DNA of 64,000 bases from Sepioteuthis lessoniana (Eukaryota > Mollusca > Cephalopoda > Myopsida > Loliginidae): positions 161,032,742 to 161,096,741 of the forward strand of contig OY757904.1 in the NCBI GenBank assembly GCA_963585895.1, read 5' to 3'. The notes beneath the pieces are model-generated. The model was given only the letters and a program-made list of their open reading frames with translations. It ran no database searches and was not told the DNA's origin. A program made the position numbers and the translations under genes. This document shows, piece after piece, positions 21,749 through 37,900 of this stretch (position 1 is its first letter; the number at the start of each line of letters is the position of its first letter).

Positions 21749-22739
21749 AAACAGTTTCCATAGGAGATACAAGCATTGAAACTTTGATACAGTTTCCATG
21801 GGAGATACAAACATTGAAACTTTGATACAGTTTCCATTGGAGATACAAGCATTGAAACTTTGATACAGTTTCCATAGGAGATACAAACATTGAAACTTTG
21901 ATACAGTTTCCATAGGAGATACAAGCATTGAAACTTTGATACAGTTTCCATAGGAGATACAAAATTTGAAACTTTGAAACAGTTTCCATAGGAGATACAA
22001 ACATTGAAACTTTGATACAGTTTCCATGGGAGATACAAGCATTGAAACTTTGATACAGTTTCCATAGGAGATACAAACATTGAAACTTTGATACAGTTTC
22101 CATAGGAGATACAAGCATTGAAACTTTGATACAGTTTCCATGGGAGATACAAGCATTGAAACTTTGATACAATTTCCATAGGAGATACAAACATTGAAAC
22201 TTTGATACAGTTTCCATAGGAGATACAAACATTGAAACTTTGATACAGTTTCCATAGGAGATACAAACATTGAAACTTTGATACAGTTTCCATAGGAGAT
22301 ACAAACATTGAAACTTTGATACAGTTTCCATAGGAGATACAAGCATTGAAACTTTCATACAGTTTCCATGGGAGATACAAGCATTGAAACTTTGATACAG
22401 TTTCCATCGGTGATACAAGCATTGAAACTTTGATACAGTTTCCATAGGAGATACAAACATTGAAACTTTGAAACAGTTTCCATAGGAGATACAAGCATTG
22501 AAACTTTGATACAGTTTCCATAGGAGATACGATCATTGAAACTTTGATACAGTTTCCATAGGAGATACAAAAGTTGAAACTTTGATACAGTTTCCATAGG
22601 AGGTACAAACATTGAAATTTTGATACAGTTTCCATAGGAGATACAAACATTGAAACTTTGATACAGTTTCCATAGGAGATACAAACATTGAAATTTTGAT
22701 ACAGTTTCCATGGGAGATACAAGCATTGAAACTTTGATA

Positions 22740-25700
22740 CAGTTTCCATAGGAGATACAAACATTGAAACTTTGATACAGTTTCCATAGGAGATACAAGA
22801 ATTGAAACTTTCATACAGTTTCCATCGGTGATACAAACATTGAAACTTTCATACAGTTTCCATAGGAGATACAAACATTGAAACTTTGAAACAGTTTCCA
22901 TAGGAGATACAAGCATTGAAACTTTGATACAGTTTTCATAGGAGATACGAGCATTGAAACTTTGATACAGTTTCCATAGGAGATACAAACATTGAAACTT
23001 TGATAAAGTTTCCATAGGAGATACAAACAATGAAACTTTGATACAGTTTCCATAGGTAATACAAGCATTAAAACTTTGATACAGTTTCCATCGGTGATAC
23101 AAGCATTGAAACTGTGATACATTTTCCATAGGAGATACAAGCATTGAAACTTTGATACAGTTTCCATCGGTGATACAAGCATTGAAACTTTGATACAGTT
23201 TCCATAGGAGATACAAGCATTGAAACTTTGATACAGTTTCCATGGGAGATACATTGAAACTTTGATACAGTTTCCATAGGAGATACAAACATTGAAACTT
23301 TGATACAGTTTCCATAGGACATACAAGCATTGAAACTTTAATACAGTTTCTATAGGAGATACAAGCATTTAAACTTTGATACAGTTTCCATCGGTGATAC
23401 AAGCATTGAAACTTTGATACAGTTTCCATGGGAGATACAAGCATTGAAACTTTGATACAGTTTCCATAGGAGATACAAACATTGAAACTTTGATACAGTT
23501 TCCATAGGAGATACAAGCATTGAAACTTTCATACAGTTTCCATCGGTGATACAAACATTGAAACTTTGATACAGTTTCCATAGGAGATACAAGCATTGAA
23601 ACTTTGATACAGTTTCCATTGGAGATACAAGCATTGAAACTTTGAAAAAGTTTCCATAGGAGATACAAGCATTGAAACTTTGATACAGTTTCCATCGGTG
23701 ATACAAACATTGAAACTTTGATACAGTATCCATAGGAAATACAAACATTGAAACTTTGATACAGTTTCCATCGGTGATACAAGCATTGAAACTTTGATAC
23801 AGTTTCCATGGGAGATACAAGCATTGAAAATTTGATACAGTTTCCATAGGAGATACAAACATTGAAACTTTCATACAGTTTCCATCGGTGATACAAGCAT
23901 TGAAACTTTGATACAGTTTCCATCGGTGATACAAGCATTGAAACTTTGATACAGTTTCCATAGGAGATACAAGCATTGAAACTTTGATACAGTTTCCATT
24001 GGATATACAAGCATTGAAACGTTGAAAAAGTTTCCATAGGAGATACAAGCATTGAAACTTTCATACAGTTTCCATCGGTGATACAAACATTGAAACTTTG
24101 ATACAGTATCCATAGGAAATACAAACATTGAAACTTTGATACAGTTTCCATGGGAGATACATTGAAACTTTGATACAGTTTCTATAGGAGATACATTGAA
24201 ACTTTGATACAGTTTCCATCGGTGATACAAGCATTGAAACTTTGATACAGTTTCCATAGGATATACAAACATTGAAACTTTGAAACAGTTTCCATAGGAG
24301 ATACAAACATTGAAACTTTGATACAGTTTCCACGGGAGATACATTGAACCTTTGATACAGTTTCCATAGGAGATACATTGAAACTTTGATACAGTTTCCA
24401 TCGGTGATAAAAGCATTGAAACTTTGATAAGTTTCCATAGGAGATACAAACATTGAAACTTTGATACAGTTTCCATAGGAGATACAAGAATTGAAACTTT
24501 CATACAGTTTCCATCGGTGATACAAACATTGAAACTTTCATACAGTTTCCATAGGAGATACAAACATTGAAACTTTGAAACAGTTTCCATAGGAGATACA
24601 AGCATTGAAACTTTGATACAGTTTTCATAGGAGATACGAGCATTGAAACTTTGATACAGTTTCCATAGGAGATACAAACATTGAAACTTTGATAAAGTTT
24701 CCATAGGAGATACAAACAATGAAACTTTGATACAGTTTCCATAGGTAATACAAGCATTAAAACTTTGATACAGTTTCCATCGGTGATACAAGCATTGAAA
24801 CTGTGATACATTTTCCATAGAAGATACAAGCATTGAAACTTTGATACAGTTTCCATCGGTGATACAAGCATTGAAACTTTGATACAGTTTCCATAGGAGA
24901 TACAAGCATTGAAACTTTGATACAGTTTCCATGGGAGATACATTGAAACTTTGATACAGTTTCCATAGGAGATACAAACATTGAAACTTTGATACAGTTT
25001 CCATAGGACATACAAGCATTGAAACTTTAATACAGTTTCTATAGGAGATACAAGCATTGAAACTTTGATACAGTTTCCATCGGTGATACAAGCATTGAAA
25101 CTTTGATACAGTTTCCATGGGAGATACAAGCATTGAAACTTTGATACAGTTTCCATAGGAGATACAAACATTGAAACTTTGATACAGTTTCCATAGGAGA
25201 TACAAGCATTGAAACTTTCATACAGTTTCCATCGGTGATACAAACATTGAAACTTTGATACAGTTTCCATAGGAGATACAAGCATTGAAACTTTGATACA
25301 GTTTCCATTGGAGATACAAGCATTGAAACTTTGAAAAAGTTTCCATAGGAGATACAAGCATTGAAACTTTGATACAGTTTCCATCGGTGATACAAACATT
25401 GAAACTTTGATACAGTATCCATAGGAAATACAAACATTGAAACTTTGATACAGTTTCCATCGGTGATACAAGCGTTGAAACTTTGATACAGTTTCCATGG
25501 GAGATACCAGCATTGAAACTTTGATACAGTTTCCATAGGAGATACAAACATTGAAACTTTCATACAGTTTCCATCGGTGATACAAGCATTGAAACTTTGA
25601 TACAGTTTCCATCGGTGATACAAGCATTGAAACTTTGATACAGTTTCCATAGGAGATACAAGCATTGAAACTTTGATACAGTTTCCATTGGAGATACAAG

Positions 25701-26175
25701 CATTGAAACGTTGAAAAAGTTTCCATAGGAGATACAAGCATTGAAACTTTCATACAGTTTCCATCGGTGATACAAACATTGAAACTTTGATACAGTATCC
25801 ATAGGAAATACAAACATTGAAACTTTGATACAGTTTCCATGGGAGATACATTGAAACTTTGATACAGTTTCTATAGGAGATACATTGAAACTTTGATACA
25901 GTTTCCATCGGTGATACAAGCATTGAAACTTTGATACAGTTTCCATAGGATATACAAACATTGAAACTTTGAAACAGTTTCCATAGGAGATACAAACATT
26001 GAAACTTTGATACAGATTCCACGGGAGATACATTGAACCTTTGATACAGTTTCCATAGGAGATACAAGCATTGAAACTTTGATACAGTTTCCATCGGTGA
26101 TAAAAGCATTGAAACTTTGATAAGTTTCCATAGGAGATACAAACATTGAAACTTTGATACAGTTTCCATAGGAGA
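22740..26175. repeat. higher-order repeat A, two tandem copies of about 1,689 bp
   Basis: The variant order in 22,740-24,428 recurs at 24,429-26,175 with an offset of 1,689 bp (for example AGAATTGAAACTTTCATAC at about 22,798 and 24,487). One four-base difference shifts the offset to 1,693 near the end (TAAAAGC at about 24,408 and 26,101). Differences are few, so this duplication is recent relative to monomer divergence. A third copy lies at about 28,670-30,360 and a partial one at about 27,680-28,670. Confidence 0.85.
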
Positions 26176-27676
26176 TCCAAACATAGAAACTTTGATACAG
26201 TTTCCATAGGAGATACAAACATTGAAACTTTGATACAGTTTCCATAGGAGATACAAGCATTGAAACTTTGATACAGTTTCCATAGGAGATACAAACATTG
26301 AAACTTTGATACAGTTTCCATGGGAGATACAAACATTGAAACTTTGATTCAGTTTCCATAGGAGATACAAACATTGAAACTTTGATACAGTTTCCATGGG
26401 AGGTACATTGAAACTTTGATACAGTTTCCATAGGAGATACATTGAAACTTTGATACAGTTTCCATCGGTGATACAAGCATTGAAACTTTGATACAGTTTA
26501 CATCGGTGATACAAGCATTGAAACTTTGATACTGTTTCCATCGGTGATACAAGCATTGAAACTTTGATACGGTTTATATCGGTGATACAACATTGAAACT
26601 TTGATACAGTTTCCATCGGTGATACAAGCATTAAAACTTTGAGACAGTTTCCATGGGAGATACAAACATTGAAACTTTGATACAGTTTCCATGGGAGATA
26701 CAAGCATTGAAACTTTGATACAGTTTCCATAGGAGATACAAACATTGAAACTTTGATTCAGTTTCCATAGGAGATACAAGCATTGAAACTTTGATAGAGT
26801 TTCCATAGGAGATACAACCATTGAAACTTTGATACAGTTTCCATAGGAGATACAAACATCGAAACTTTGATACAGTTTCAGTAGGAGATACAAACATTGA
26901 AATTTTGATACAGTTTCCATAGGAGATAAAAACATTGAAACTTTGATACAATTTCCATAGGAGATACAAACATTGAAATTTGATACAGTTTCCACGGGAG
27001 ATACATTGAAACTTTGATACAGTTTCCATAGGAGATACAAACATTGAAACTTTGATACAGTTTCCATAGGAGATACAAACATTGAAACTTTGATACAGTT
27101 TCCATAGGAGATACAAGCATTGAAACTTTGATACAGTTTCCATAGGAGATACAAACATTGAAACTTTGATACAGTTTCCATGGGAGGTACATTGAAACTT
27201 TGATCCAGTTTCCATAGGAGATACATTGAAACTTTGATACAGTTTCCATCGGTGATACAAGCATTGAAACTTTGATACAGTTTACATCGGTGATACAAGC
27301 ATTGAAACTTTGATACAGTTTCCATCGGTGATACAAGCATTGAAACTTTGATACGGTTTATATCGGTGATACAAACATTGAAACTTTGATACAGTTTCCA
27401 TCGGTGATACAAGCATTAAAACTTTGATACAGTTTCCATAGGATATACAAACATCGAAACTTTGATACAGTTTCCATAGGAGATACAAACATTGAAATTT
27501 TGATACAGTTTCCATAGGAGATACAAACATTGAAACTTTGATACAGTTTCCATAGGAGATACAAACATTGAAACTTTGATACAGTTTCCATAGGAGATAC
27601 AAACATTGAAATTTGATACAGTTTCCACGGGAGATACATTGAAACTTTGATACAGTTTCCATAGGAGATACAAACA

Positions 27677-30600
27677 TTAAAACTTTGATACAGTTTCCAG
27701 AGGAGATACAAACATTGAAACTTTGATACAGTTTCCATAGGAGATACAAGCATTGAAACTTTCATACTGTTTCCATCGGTGATACAAACATTGAAACTTT
27801 GATACAGTTTCCATAGGAGATACAAGCATTGAAACTTTGATACAGTTTCCATTGGAGATACAAGCATTGAAACTTTGAAAAAGTTTCCATAGGAGATACA
27901 AGCATTGAAACTTTGATACAGTTTCCATCGGTGATACAAACATTGAAACTTTGATACAGTATCCATAGGAAATACAAACATTGAAACTTTGATACAGTTT
28001 CCATCGGTGATACAAGCATTGAAACTTTGATACAGTTTCCATGGGAGATACAAGCATTGAAACTTTGATACAGTTTCCATAGGAGATACAAACATTGAAA
28101 CTTTCATACAGTTTCCATCGGTGATACAAGCATTGAAACTTTGATACAGTTTCCATCGTTGATACAAGCATTGAAACTTTGATACAGTTTCCATAGGAGA
28201 TACAAGCATTGAAACTTTGATACAGTTTCCATTGGAGATACAAGCATTGAAACGTTGAAAAAGTTTCCATAGGAGATACAAGCATTGAAACTTTCATACA
28301 GTTTCCATCGGTGATACAAACATTGAAACTTTGATACAGTATCCATAGGAAATACAAACATTGAAACTTTGATACAGTTTCCATGGGAGATACATTGAAA
28401 CTTTGATACAGTTTCTATAGGAGATACATTGAAACTTTGATACAGTTTCCATCGGTGATACAAGCATTGAAACTTTGATACAGTTTCCATAGGATATACA
28501 AACATTGAAACTTTGAAACAGTTTCCATAGGAGATACAAACATTGAAACTTTGATACAGTTTCCACGGGAGATACATTGAACCTTTGATACAGTTTCCAT
28601 AGGAGATACATTGAAACTTTGATACAGTTTCCATCGGTGATAAAAGCATTGAAACTTTGATAAGTTTCCATAGGAGATACAAACATTGAAACTTTCATAC
28701 AGTTTCCATAGGAGATACAAGAATTGAAACTTTCATACAGTTTCCATCGGTGATACAAACATTGAAACTTTCATACAGTTTCCATAGGAGATACAAACAT
28801 TGAAACTTTGAAACAGTTTCCATAGGAGATACAAGCATTGAAACTTTGATACAGTTTTCATAGGAGATACGAGCATTGAAACTTTGATACAGTTTCCATA
28901 GGAGATACAAACATTGAAACTTTGATAAAGTTTCCATCGGAGATACAAACAATGAAACTTTGATACAGTTTCCATAGGTAATACAAGCATTAAAACTTTG
29001 ATACAGTTTCCATCGGTGATACAAGCATTGAAACTGTGATACATTTTCCATAGGAGATACAAGCATTGAAACTTTGATACAGTTTCCATCGGTGATACAA
29101 GCATTGAAACTTTGATACAGTTTCCATAGGAGATACAAGCATTGAAACTTTGATACAGTTTCCATGGGAGATACATTGAAACTTTGATACAGTTTCCATA
29201 GGAGATACAAACATTGAAACTTTGATACAGTTTCCATAGGACATACAAGCATTGAAACTTTAATACAGTTTCTATAGGAGATACAACCATTGAAACTTTG
29301 ATACAGTTTCCATCGGTGATACAAGCATTGAAACTTTGATACAGTTTCCATGGGAGATACAAGCATTGAAACTTTGATACAGTTTCCATAGGAGATACAA
29401 ACATTGAAACTTTGATACAGTTTCCATAGGAGATACAAGCATTGAAACTTTCATACAGTTTCCATCGGTGATACAAACATTGAAACTTTGATACAGTTTC
29501 CATAGGAGATACAAGCATTGAAACTTTGATACAGTTTCCATTGGAGATACAAGCATTGAAACTTTGAAAAAGATTCCATAGGAGATACAAGCATTGAAAC
29601 TTTGATACAGTTTCCATCGGTGATACAAACATTGAAACTTTGATACAGTATCCATAGGAAATACAAACATTGAAACTTTGATACAGTTTCCATCGGTGAT
29701 ACAAGCGTTGAAACTTTGATACAGTTTCCATGGGAGATACCAGCATTGAAACTTTGATACAGTTTCCATAGGAGATACAAACATTGAAACTTTCATACAG
29801 TTTCCATCGGTGATACAAGCATTGAAACTTTGATACAGTTTCCATCGGTGATACAAGCATTGAAACTTTGATACAGTTTCCATAGGAGATACAAGCATTG
29901 AAACTTTGATACAGTTTCCATTGGAGATACAAGCATTGAAACGTTGAAAAAGTTTCCATAGGAGATACAAGCATTGAAACTTTCATACAGTTTCCATCGG
30001 TGATACAAACATTGAAACTTTGATACAGTATCCATAGGAAATACAAACATTGAAACTTTGATACAGTTTCCATGGGAGATACATTGAAACTTTGATACAG
30101 TTTCTATAGGAGATACATTGAAACTTTGATACAGTTTCCATCGGTGATACAAGCATTGAAACTTTGATACAGTTTCCATAGGATATACAAACATTGAAAC
30201 TTTGAAACAGTTTCCATAGGAGATACAAACATTGAAACTTTGATACAGTTTCCACGGGAGATACATTGAACCTTTGATACAGTTTCCATAGGAGATACAA
30301 GCATTGAAACTTTGATACAGTTTCCATCGGTGATAAAAGCATTGAAACTTTGATAAGTTTCCATAGGAGATACAAACATTGAAACTTTGATACAGTTTCC
30401 ATAGGAGATCCAAACATAGAAACTTTGATACAGTTTCAATAGGAGATACAAACATTGAAACTTTGATACAGTTTCCATAGGAGATACAAGCATTGAAACT
30501 TTGATACAGTTTCCATAGGAGATACAAACATTGAAACTTTGATACAGTTTCCATGGGAGATACAAACATTGAAACTTTGATTCAGTTTCCATAGGAGATA

Positions 30601-31530
30601 CAAACATTGAAACTTTGATACAGTTTCCATGGGAGGTACATTGAAACTTTGATACAGTTTCCATAGGAGATACATTGAAACTTTGATACAGTTTCCATCG
30701 GTGATACAAGCATTGAAACTTTGATACAGTTTACATCGGTGATACAAGCATTGAAACTTTGATACTGTTTCCATCGGTGATACAAGCATTGAAACTTTGA
30801 TACGGTTTATATCGGTGATACAACATTGAAACTTTGATACAGTTTCCATCGGTGATACAAGCATTAAAACTTTGAGACAGTTTCCATGGGAGATACAAAC
30901 ATTGAAACTTTGATACAGTTTCCATGGGAGATACAAGCATTGAAACTTTGATACAGTTTCCATAGGAGATACAAACATTGAAACTTTGATTCAGTTTCCA
31001 TAGGAGATACAAGCATTGAAACTTTGATAGAGTTTCCATAGGAGATACAACCATTGAAACTTTGATACAGTTTCCATAGGAGATACAAACATCGAAACTT
31101 TGATACAGTTTCAGTAGGAGATACAAACATTGAAATTTTGATACAGTTTCCATAGGAGATAAAAACATTGAAACTGTGATACAATTTCCATAGGAGATAC
31201 AAACATTGAAACTTTGATACAGTTTCCATAGGAGATACAAACATTGAAATTTGATACAGTTTCCACGGGAGATACATTGAAACTTTGATACAGTTTCCAT
31301 AGGAGATACAAACATTGAAACTTTGATACAGTTTCCATAGGAGATACAAACATTGAAACTTTGATACAGTTTCCATAGGAGATACAAGCATTGAAACTTT
31401 GATACAGTTTCCATAGGAGATACAAACATTGAAACTTTGATACAGTTTCCATGGGAGGTACATTGAAACTTTGATACAGTTTCCATAGGAGATACATTGA
31501 AACTTTGATACAGTTTCCATCGGTGATACA
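27677..31530. repeat. segmental duplication within the array, offset 4,233 bp
   Basis: Marker variants such as GGTTTATATCGGTGATAC at 26,571 and 30,804, and the A-unit marks at 24,151/28,384 and 25,840/30,073, recur exactly 4,233 bp apart. So about 23.4-27.3 kb was copied to about 27.7-31.5 kb. Confidence 0.8.
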
Positions 31531-31999
31531 AGCATTGAAACTTTGATACAGTTTACATCGGTGATACAAGCATTGAAACTTTGATACAGTTTCCATCGGT
31601 GATACAAGCATTGAAACTTTGATACGGTTTATATCGGTGATACAAACATTGAAACTTTGATACAGTTTCCATCGGTGATACAAGCATTAAAACTTTGATA
31701 CAGTTTCCATAGGAGATACAAACATCGAAACTTTGATACAGTTTCCATAGGAGATACAAACATTGAAATTTTGATACAGTTTCCATAGGAGATACAAACA
31801 TTGAAACTTTGATACAGTTTCCATAGGAGATACAAACATTGAAACTTTGATACAGTTTCCATAGGAGATACAAACATTGAAATTTGATACAGTTTCCACG
31901 GGAGATACATTGAAACTTTGATACAGTTTCCATAGGAGATACAAACATTAAAACTTTGATACAGTTTCCAGAGGAGATACAAACATTGAAACTTTGATA

Positions 32000-34900
32000 C
32001 AGTTTCCATAGGAGATACAAGCATTGAAACTTTGATACAGTTTCCATCGGTGATACAAGCATTGAAATTTTTAAACCGTTTCCATAGGAGATACAAACAT
32101 TGAACCTTTATACAGTTTCCATCGGAGATACAAACATTGAAACTTTGATACAGTTTCCATAGGAGATACAAACATTGAAATTTTGATACAGTTTCCACGG
32201 GAGATACATTGAAACTTTGATACAGTTTCCATGGAGATACAAACATTGAAACTTTGATACAGTTTCCATAGGAGATACTAGCATTGAAACTTTGATACAG
32301 TTTCCATAGGAGATCCAAACATTGAAACTTTGATACAGTTTCCATAGGAGATACAAGCATTGAAACTTTGATACAGTTTCCATGGGAGATACAAGCATTG
32401 AAACTTTGATACAGTTTCCACAGGAGATACAAGCATTGAAACTTTGAAACAGTTTCCATAGGAGATACAAATATTGAAACTTTGATACAGTTTCCATGGG
32501 AGATACAAGCATTGAAATTTTGATACAGTTTCCATTGGAGATAAAAAAATTGAAACTTTAATACAGTTTCCATCGGTGATACAAGCATTGAAACTTTGAT
32601 ACAGTTTCCATAGGAGATACAAACATTGAAACTTTGATACAGTTTCCATCGGTGATACAAGCATTGAAACTTTGATACAGTTTCCATAGGAGATACAAGC
32701 ATTGAAACTTTAATACAGTTTCCATCGGTGATACAAGCATTGAAACTTTGAAACAGTTTCCATAGGAGATACAAACATTGAAACTTTGATAAAGTTTCCA
32801 TAGGAGATACAAACATTGAAACTTTGATACAGTTTCCATAGGAGATACAAGCATTGAAATTTTGATACAGTTTCCATAGGAGATACAAACATTGAAACTT
32901 TGATACAGTTTCCATAGGAGATACAAGCATTGAAATTTTGATACAGTTTCCATAGGAGATACAAACATTGAAACTTTGATACAGTTTCCATCGGAGATAC
33001 AAGCATTGAAACTTTGATACAGTTTCCATAGGAGATACAAACATTGAATCTTTGATACAGTTTCCATGGGAGATACAAACATTGAAACTTTGATACAGTT
33101 TCCATAGGAGATACAAACATTGAAGCTTTGATACAGTTTCCATGGGAGATACATTGAAACTTTGATACAGTTTCCATAGGAGATACAAACATTGAAATTT
33201 TGATACAGTTTCGATAGGAGATACAAACATTGAAATTTTGATACAGTTTCCACGGGAGATACATTGAAACTTTGATACAGTTTCCATAGGAGATACAAAC
33301 ATTGAAACTTTCATACAGTTTCCATAGGAGTTACAAGCATTGAAACTTTGATGCAGTTTCCATCGGTGATACAAGCATTGAAACTTTGATACAGTTTCCA
33401 TGGGAGATACAACCCTTGCAACTTTGATACAGTTTCCATGGAGATACAAACATTGAAACTTTGATACAGTTTCCATAGGAGATACAAGCATTGAAACTTT
33501 GATACAGTTTCCATAGGAGATACAAGCATTGAAACTTTGATACAGTTTCCATAGGAGTTACAAGCATTGAAACTTTGATGCAGTTTCCATCGGTGATACA
33601 AGCATTGAAACTTTGATACAGTTTCCATGGGAGATACAACCCTTGAAACTTTGATACAGTTTCCATGGAGATACAAACATTGAAACTTTGATACAGTTTC
33701 CATAGGAGATACAAGCATTGAAATTTGATACAGTTTCCATAGGAGATACAAGCATTGAAACTTTTATACAGTTTCCATAGGAGATACAAGCATTGAAACT
33801 TTGATACAGTTTCCATCGGTGATACAAGCATTGAAACTTTGTTACAGTTTCCATAGGAGATACAAGCATTGAAACTTTGATACAGTTTCCATAGGAGATA
33901 CAAGCATTGAAACTTTGATACAGTTTCCATAGGAGATACAAGCATTGAAACTTTAATACAGTTTCCATCGGTGATACAAGCATTGAAACTTTGAAACAGT
34001 TTCCATAGGAGATACAAACATTGAAACTTTGATACAGTTTCCATAGGAGATACAAACATTGAAACTTTGATACAGTTTCCATAGGAGATACAAGCATTGA
34101 AATTTTGATACAGTTTCCATAGGAGATACAAACATTGAAACTTTGATACAGTTTCCATAGGAGATACAAACATTGAAACTTTGATACAGTTTCCATAGGA
34201 GATACAAGCATTGAAATTTTGATACAGTTTACATAGGAGATACAATCATTGAAACTTTGATACAGTTTCCATGGGAGATACAAGCATTGAAACTTTGAAA
34301 CAGTTTCCATAGGGGATACAAACATTGAAACTTTGAAACAGTTTCCATTGGAGATACAAACATTGAAACTTTGATACAGTTTCCATAGGAGATACAAGCA
34401 TTGAAATTTTGATACAGTTTCCATGGGAGATACAAACATTGAAACTTTGATACAGTTTCCATAGGAGATACAAACATTGAAACTTTGATACAGTTTCCAT
34501 GGGAGATACATTGAAACTTTAATACAGTTTCCATAGGAGATACATTGAAACTTTCATACAGTTTCCATCGGTGATACAAGCATTGAAACTTTGATACAGT
34601 TTCCATAGGAGATACAAACATTGAAACTTTGATACAGTTTCCATGGGAGATACAAGCATTGAAACTTTGAAACAGTTTTCATAGGAGATACAAGCATTGA
34701 AACTTTGATAGAGTTTCCATAGGAGATACAACCATTGAAACTTTGATACAGTTTCCATAGGAGATACAAACATCGAAACTTTGATACAGTTTCAGTAGGA
34801 GATACAAACATTGAAATTTTGATACGGTTTATATCGGTGATACAACATTGAAACTTTGATACAATTTCCATAGGAGATACAAACATTGAAACTTTGATAC

Positions 34901-37900
34901 AGTTTCCATAGGAGATACAAACATTGAAATTTGATACAGTTTCCACGGGAGATACATTGAAACTTTGATACAGTTTCCATAGGAGATACAAACATTGAAA
35001 CTTTGATACAGTTTCCATAGGAGATACAAACATTGAAACTTTGATACAGTTTCCATAGGAGATACAAGCATTGAAACTTTGATACAGTTTCCATAGGAGA
35101 TACAAACATTGAAACTTTGATACAGTTTCCATGGGAGGTACATTGAAACTTTGATACAGTTTCCATAGGAGATACATTGAAACTTTGATACAGTTTCCAT
35201 CGGTGATACAAGCATTGAAACTTTGATACAGTTTACATCGGTGATACAAGCATTGAAACTTTGATACAGTTTCCATCGGTGATACAAGCATTGAAACTTT
35301 GATACGGTTTATATCGGTGATACAAACATTGAAACTTTGATACAGTTTCCATCGGTGATACAAGCATTAAAACTTTGATACAGTTTCCATAGGAGATACA
35401 AACATCGAAACTTTGATACAGTTTCCATAGGAGATACAAACATTGAAATTTTGATACAGTTTCCATCGGTGATACAAGCATTGAAACTTTGATACAGTTT
35501 ACATCGGTGATACAAGCATTGAAACTTTGATACGGTTTATATCGGTGATACAAACATTGAAACTTTGATACGGTTTATATCGGTGATACAAACATTGAAA
35601 CTTTGATACAGTTTCCATAGGAGATACAAACATTGAAATTTTGATACAGTTTCCATAGGAGATACAAACATTGAAACTTTGATACAGTTTCCATAGGAGA
35701 TACAAACATTGAAACTTTGATACAGTTTCCATAGGAGATACAAACATTGAAATTTGATACAGTTTCCACGGGAGATACATTGAAACTTTGATACAGTTTC
35801 CATAGGAGATACAAACATTAAAACTTTGATACAGTTTCCAGAGGAGATACAAACATTGAAACTTTGATACAGTTTCCATAGGAGATACAAGCATTGAAAC
35901 TTTGATACAGTTTCCATAGGAGATACAAACATTGAAACTTTGATACAGTTTCCATAGGAGATACAAACATTGAAATTTGATACAGTTTCCACGGGAGATA
36001 CATTGAAACTTTGATACAGTTTCCATAGGAGATACAAACATTAAAACTTTGATACAGTTTCCAGAGGAGATACAAACATTGAAACTTTGATACAGTTTCC
36101 ATAGGAGATACAAGCATTGAAACTTTGATACAGTTTCCATCGGTGATACAAGCATTGAAATTTTTAAACCGTTTCCATAGGAGATACAAACATTGAACCT
36201 TTATACAGTTTCCATCGGAGATACAAACATTGAAACTTTGATACAGTTTCCATAGGAGATACAAACATTGAAATTTTGATACAGTTTCCACGGGAGATAC
36301 ATTGAAACTTTGATACAGTTTCCATGGAGATACAAACATTGAAACTTTGATACAGTTTCCATAGGAGATACTAGCGTTGAAACTTTGATACAGTTTCCAT
36401 AGGAGATCCAAACATTGAAACTTTGATACAGTTTCCATAGGAGATACAAGCATTGAAACTTTGATACAGTTTCCATGGGAGATACAAGCATTGAAACTTT
36501 GATACAGTTTCCACAGGAGATACAAGCATTGAAACTTTGAAACAGTTTCCATAGGAGATACAAATATTGAAACTTTGATACAGTTTCCATGGGAGATACA
36601 AGCATTGAAATTTTGATACAGTTTCCATTGGAGATAAAAAAATTGAAACTTTAATACAGTTTCCATCGGTGATACAAGCATTGAAACTTTGATACAGTTT
36701 CCATAGGAGATACAAACATTGAAACTTTGATACAGTTTCCATCGGTGATACAAGCATTGAAACTTTGATACAGTTTCCATAGGAGATACAAGCATTGAAA
36801 CTTTAATACAGTTTCCATCGGTGATACAAGCATTGAAACTTTGAAACAGTTTCCATAGGAGATACAAACATTGAAACTTTGATAAAGTTTCCATAGGAGA
36901 TACAAACATTGAAACTTTGATACAGTTTCCATAGGAGATACAAGCATTGAAATTTTGATACAGTTTCCATAGGAGATACAAACATTGAAACTTTGATACA
37001 GTTTCCATAGGAGATACAAGCATTGAAATTTTGATACAGTTTCCATAGGAGATACAAACATTGAAACTTTGATACAGTTTCCATCGGAAATACAAGCATT
37101 GAAACTTTGATACAGTTTCCATAGGAGATACAAACATTGAATCTTTGATACAGTTTCCATGGGAGATACAAACATTGAAACTTTGATACAGTTTCCATAG
37201 GAGATACAAACATTGAAGCTTTGATACAGTTTCCATGGGAGATACATTGAAACTTTGATACAGTTTCCATAGGAGATACAAACATTGAAATTTTGATACA
37301 GTTTCCATAGGAGATACAAACATTGAAATTTTGATACAGTTTCCACGGGAGATACATTGAAACTTTGATACAGTTTCCATAGGAGATACAAACATTGAAA
37401 CTTTCATACAGTTTCCATAGGAGTTACAAGCATTGAAACTTTGATGCAGTTTCCATCGGTGATACAAGCATTGAAACTTTGATACAGTTTCCATGGGAGA
37501 TACAACCCTTGCAACTTTGATACAGTTTCCATGGAGATACAAACATTGAAACTTTGATACAGTTTCCATAGAGATACAAGCATTGAAACTTTGATACAGT
37601 TTCCATAGGAGATACAAGCATTGAAACTTTGATACAGTTTCCATAGGAGTTACAAGCATTGAAACTTTGATGCAGTTTCCATCGGTGATACAAGCATTGA
37701 AACTTTGATACAGTTTCCATGGGAGATACAACCCTTGAAACTTTGATACAGTTTCCATGGAGATACAAACATTGAAACTTTGATACAGTTTCCATAGGAG
37801 ATACAAGCATTGAAATTTGATACAGTTTCCATAGGAGATACAAACATTGAAACTTTTATATAGTTTCCATAGGAGATACAAGCATTGAAACTTTGATACA

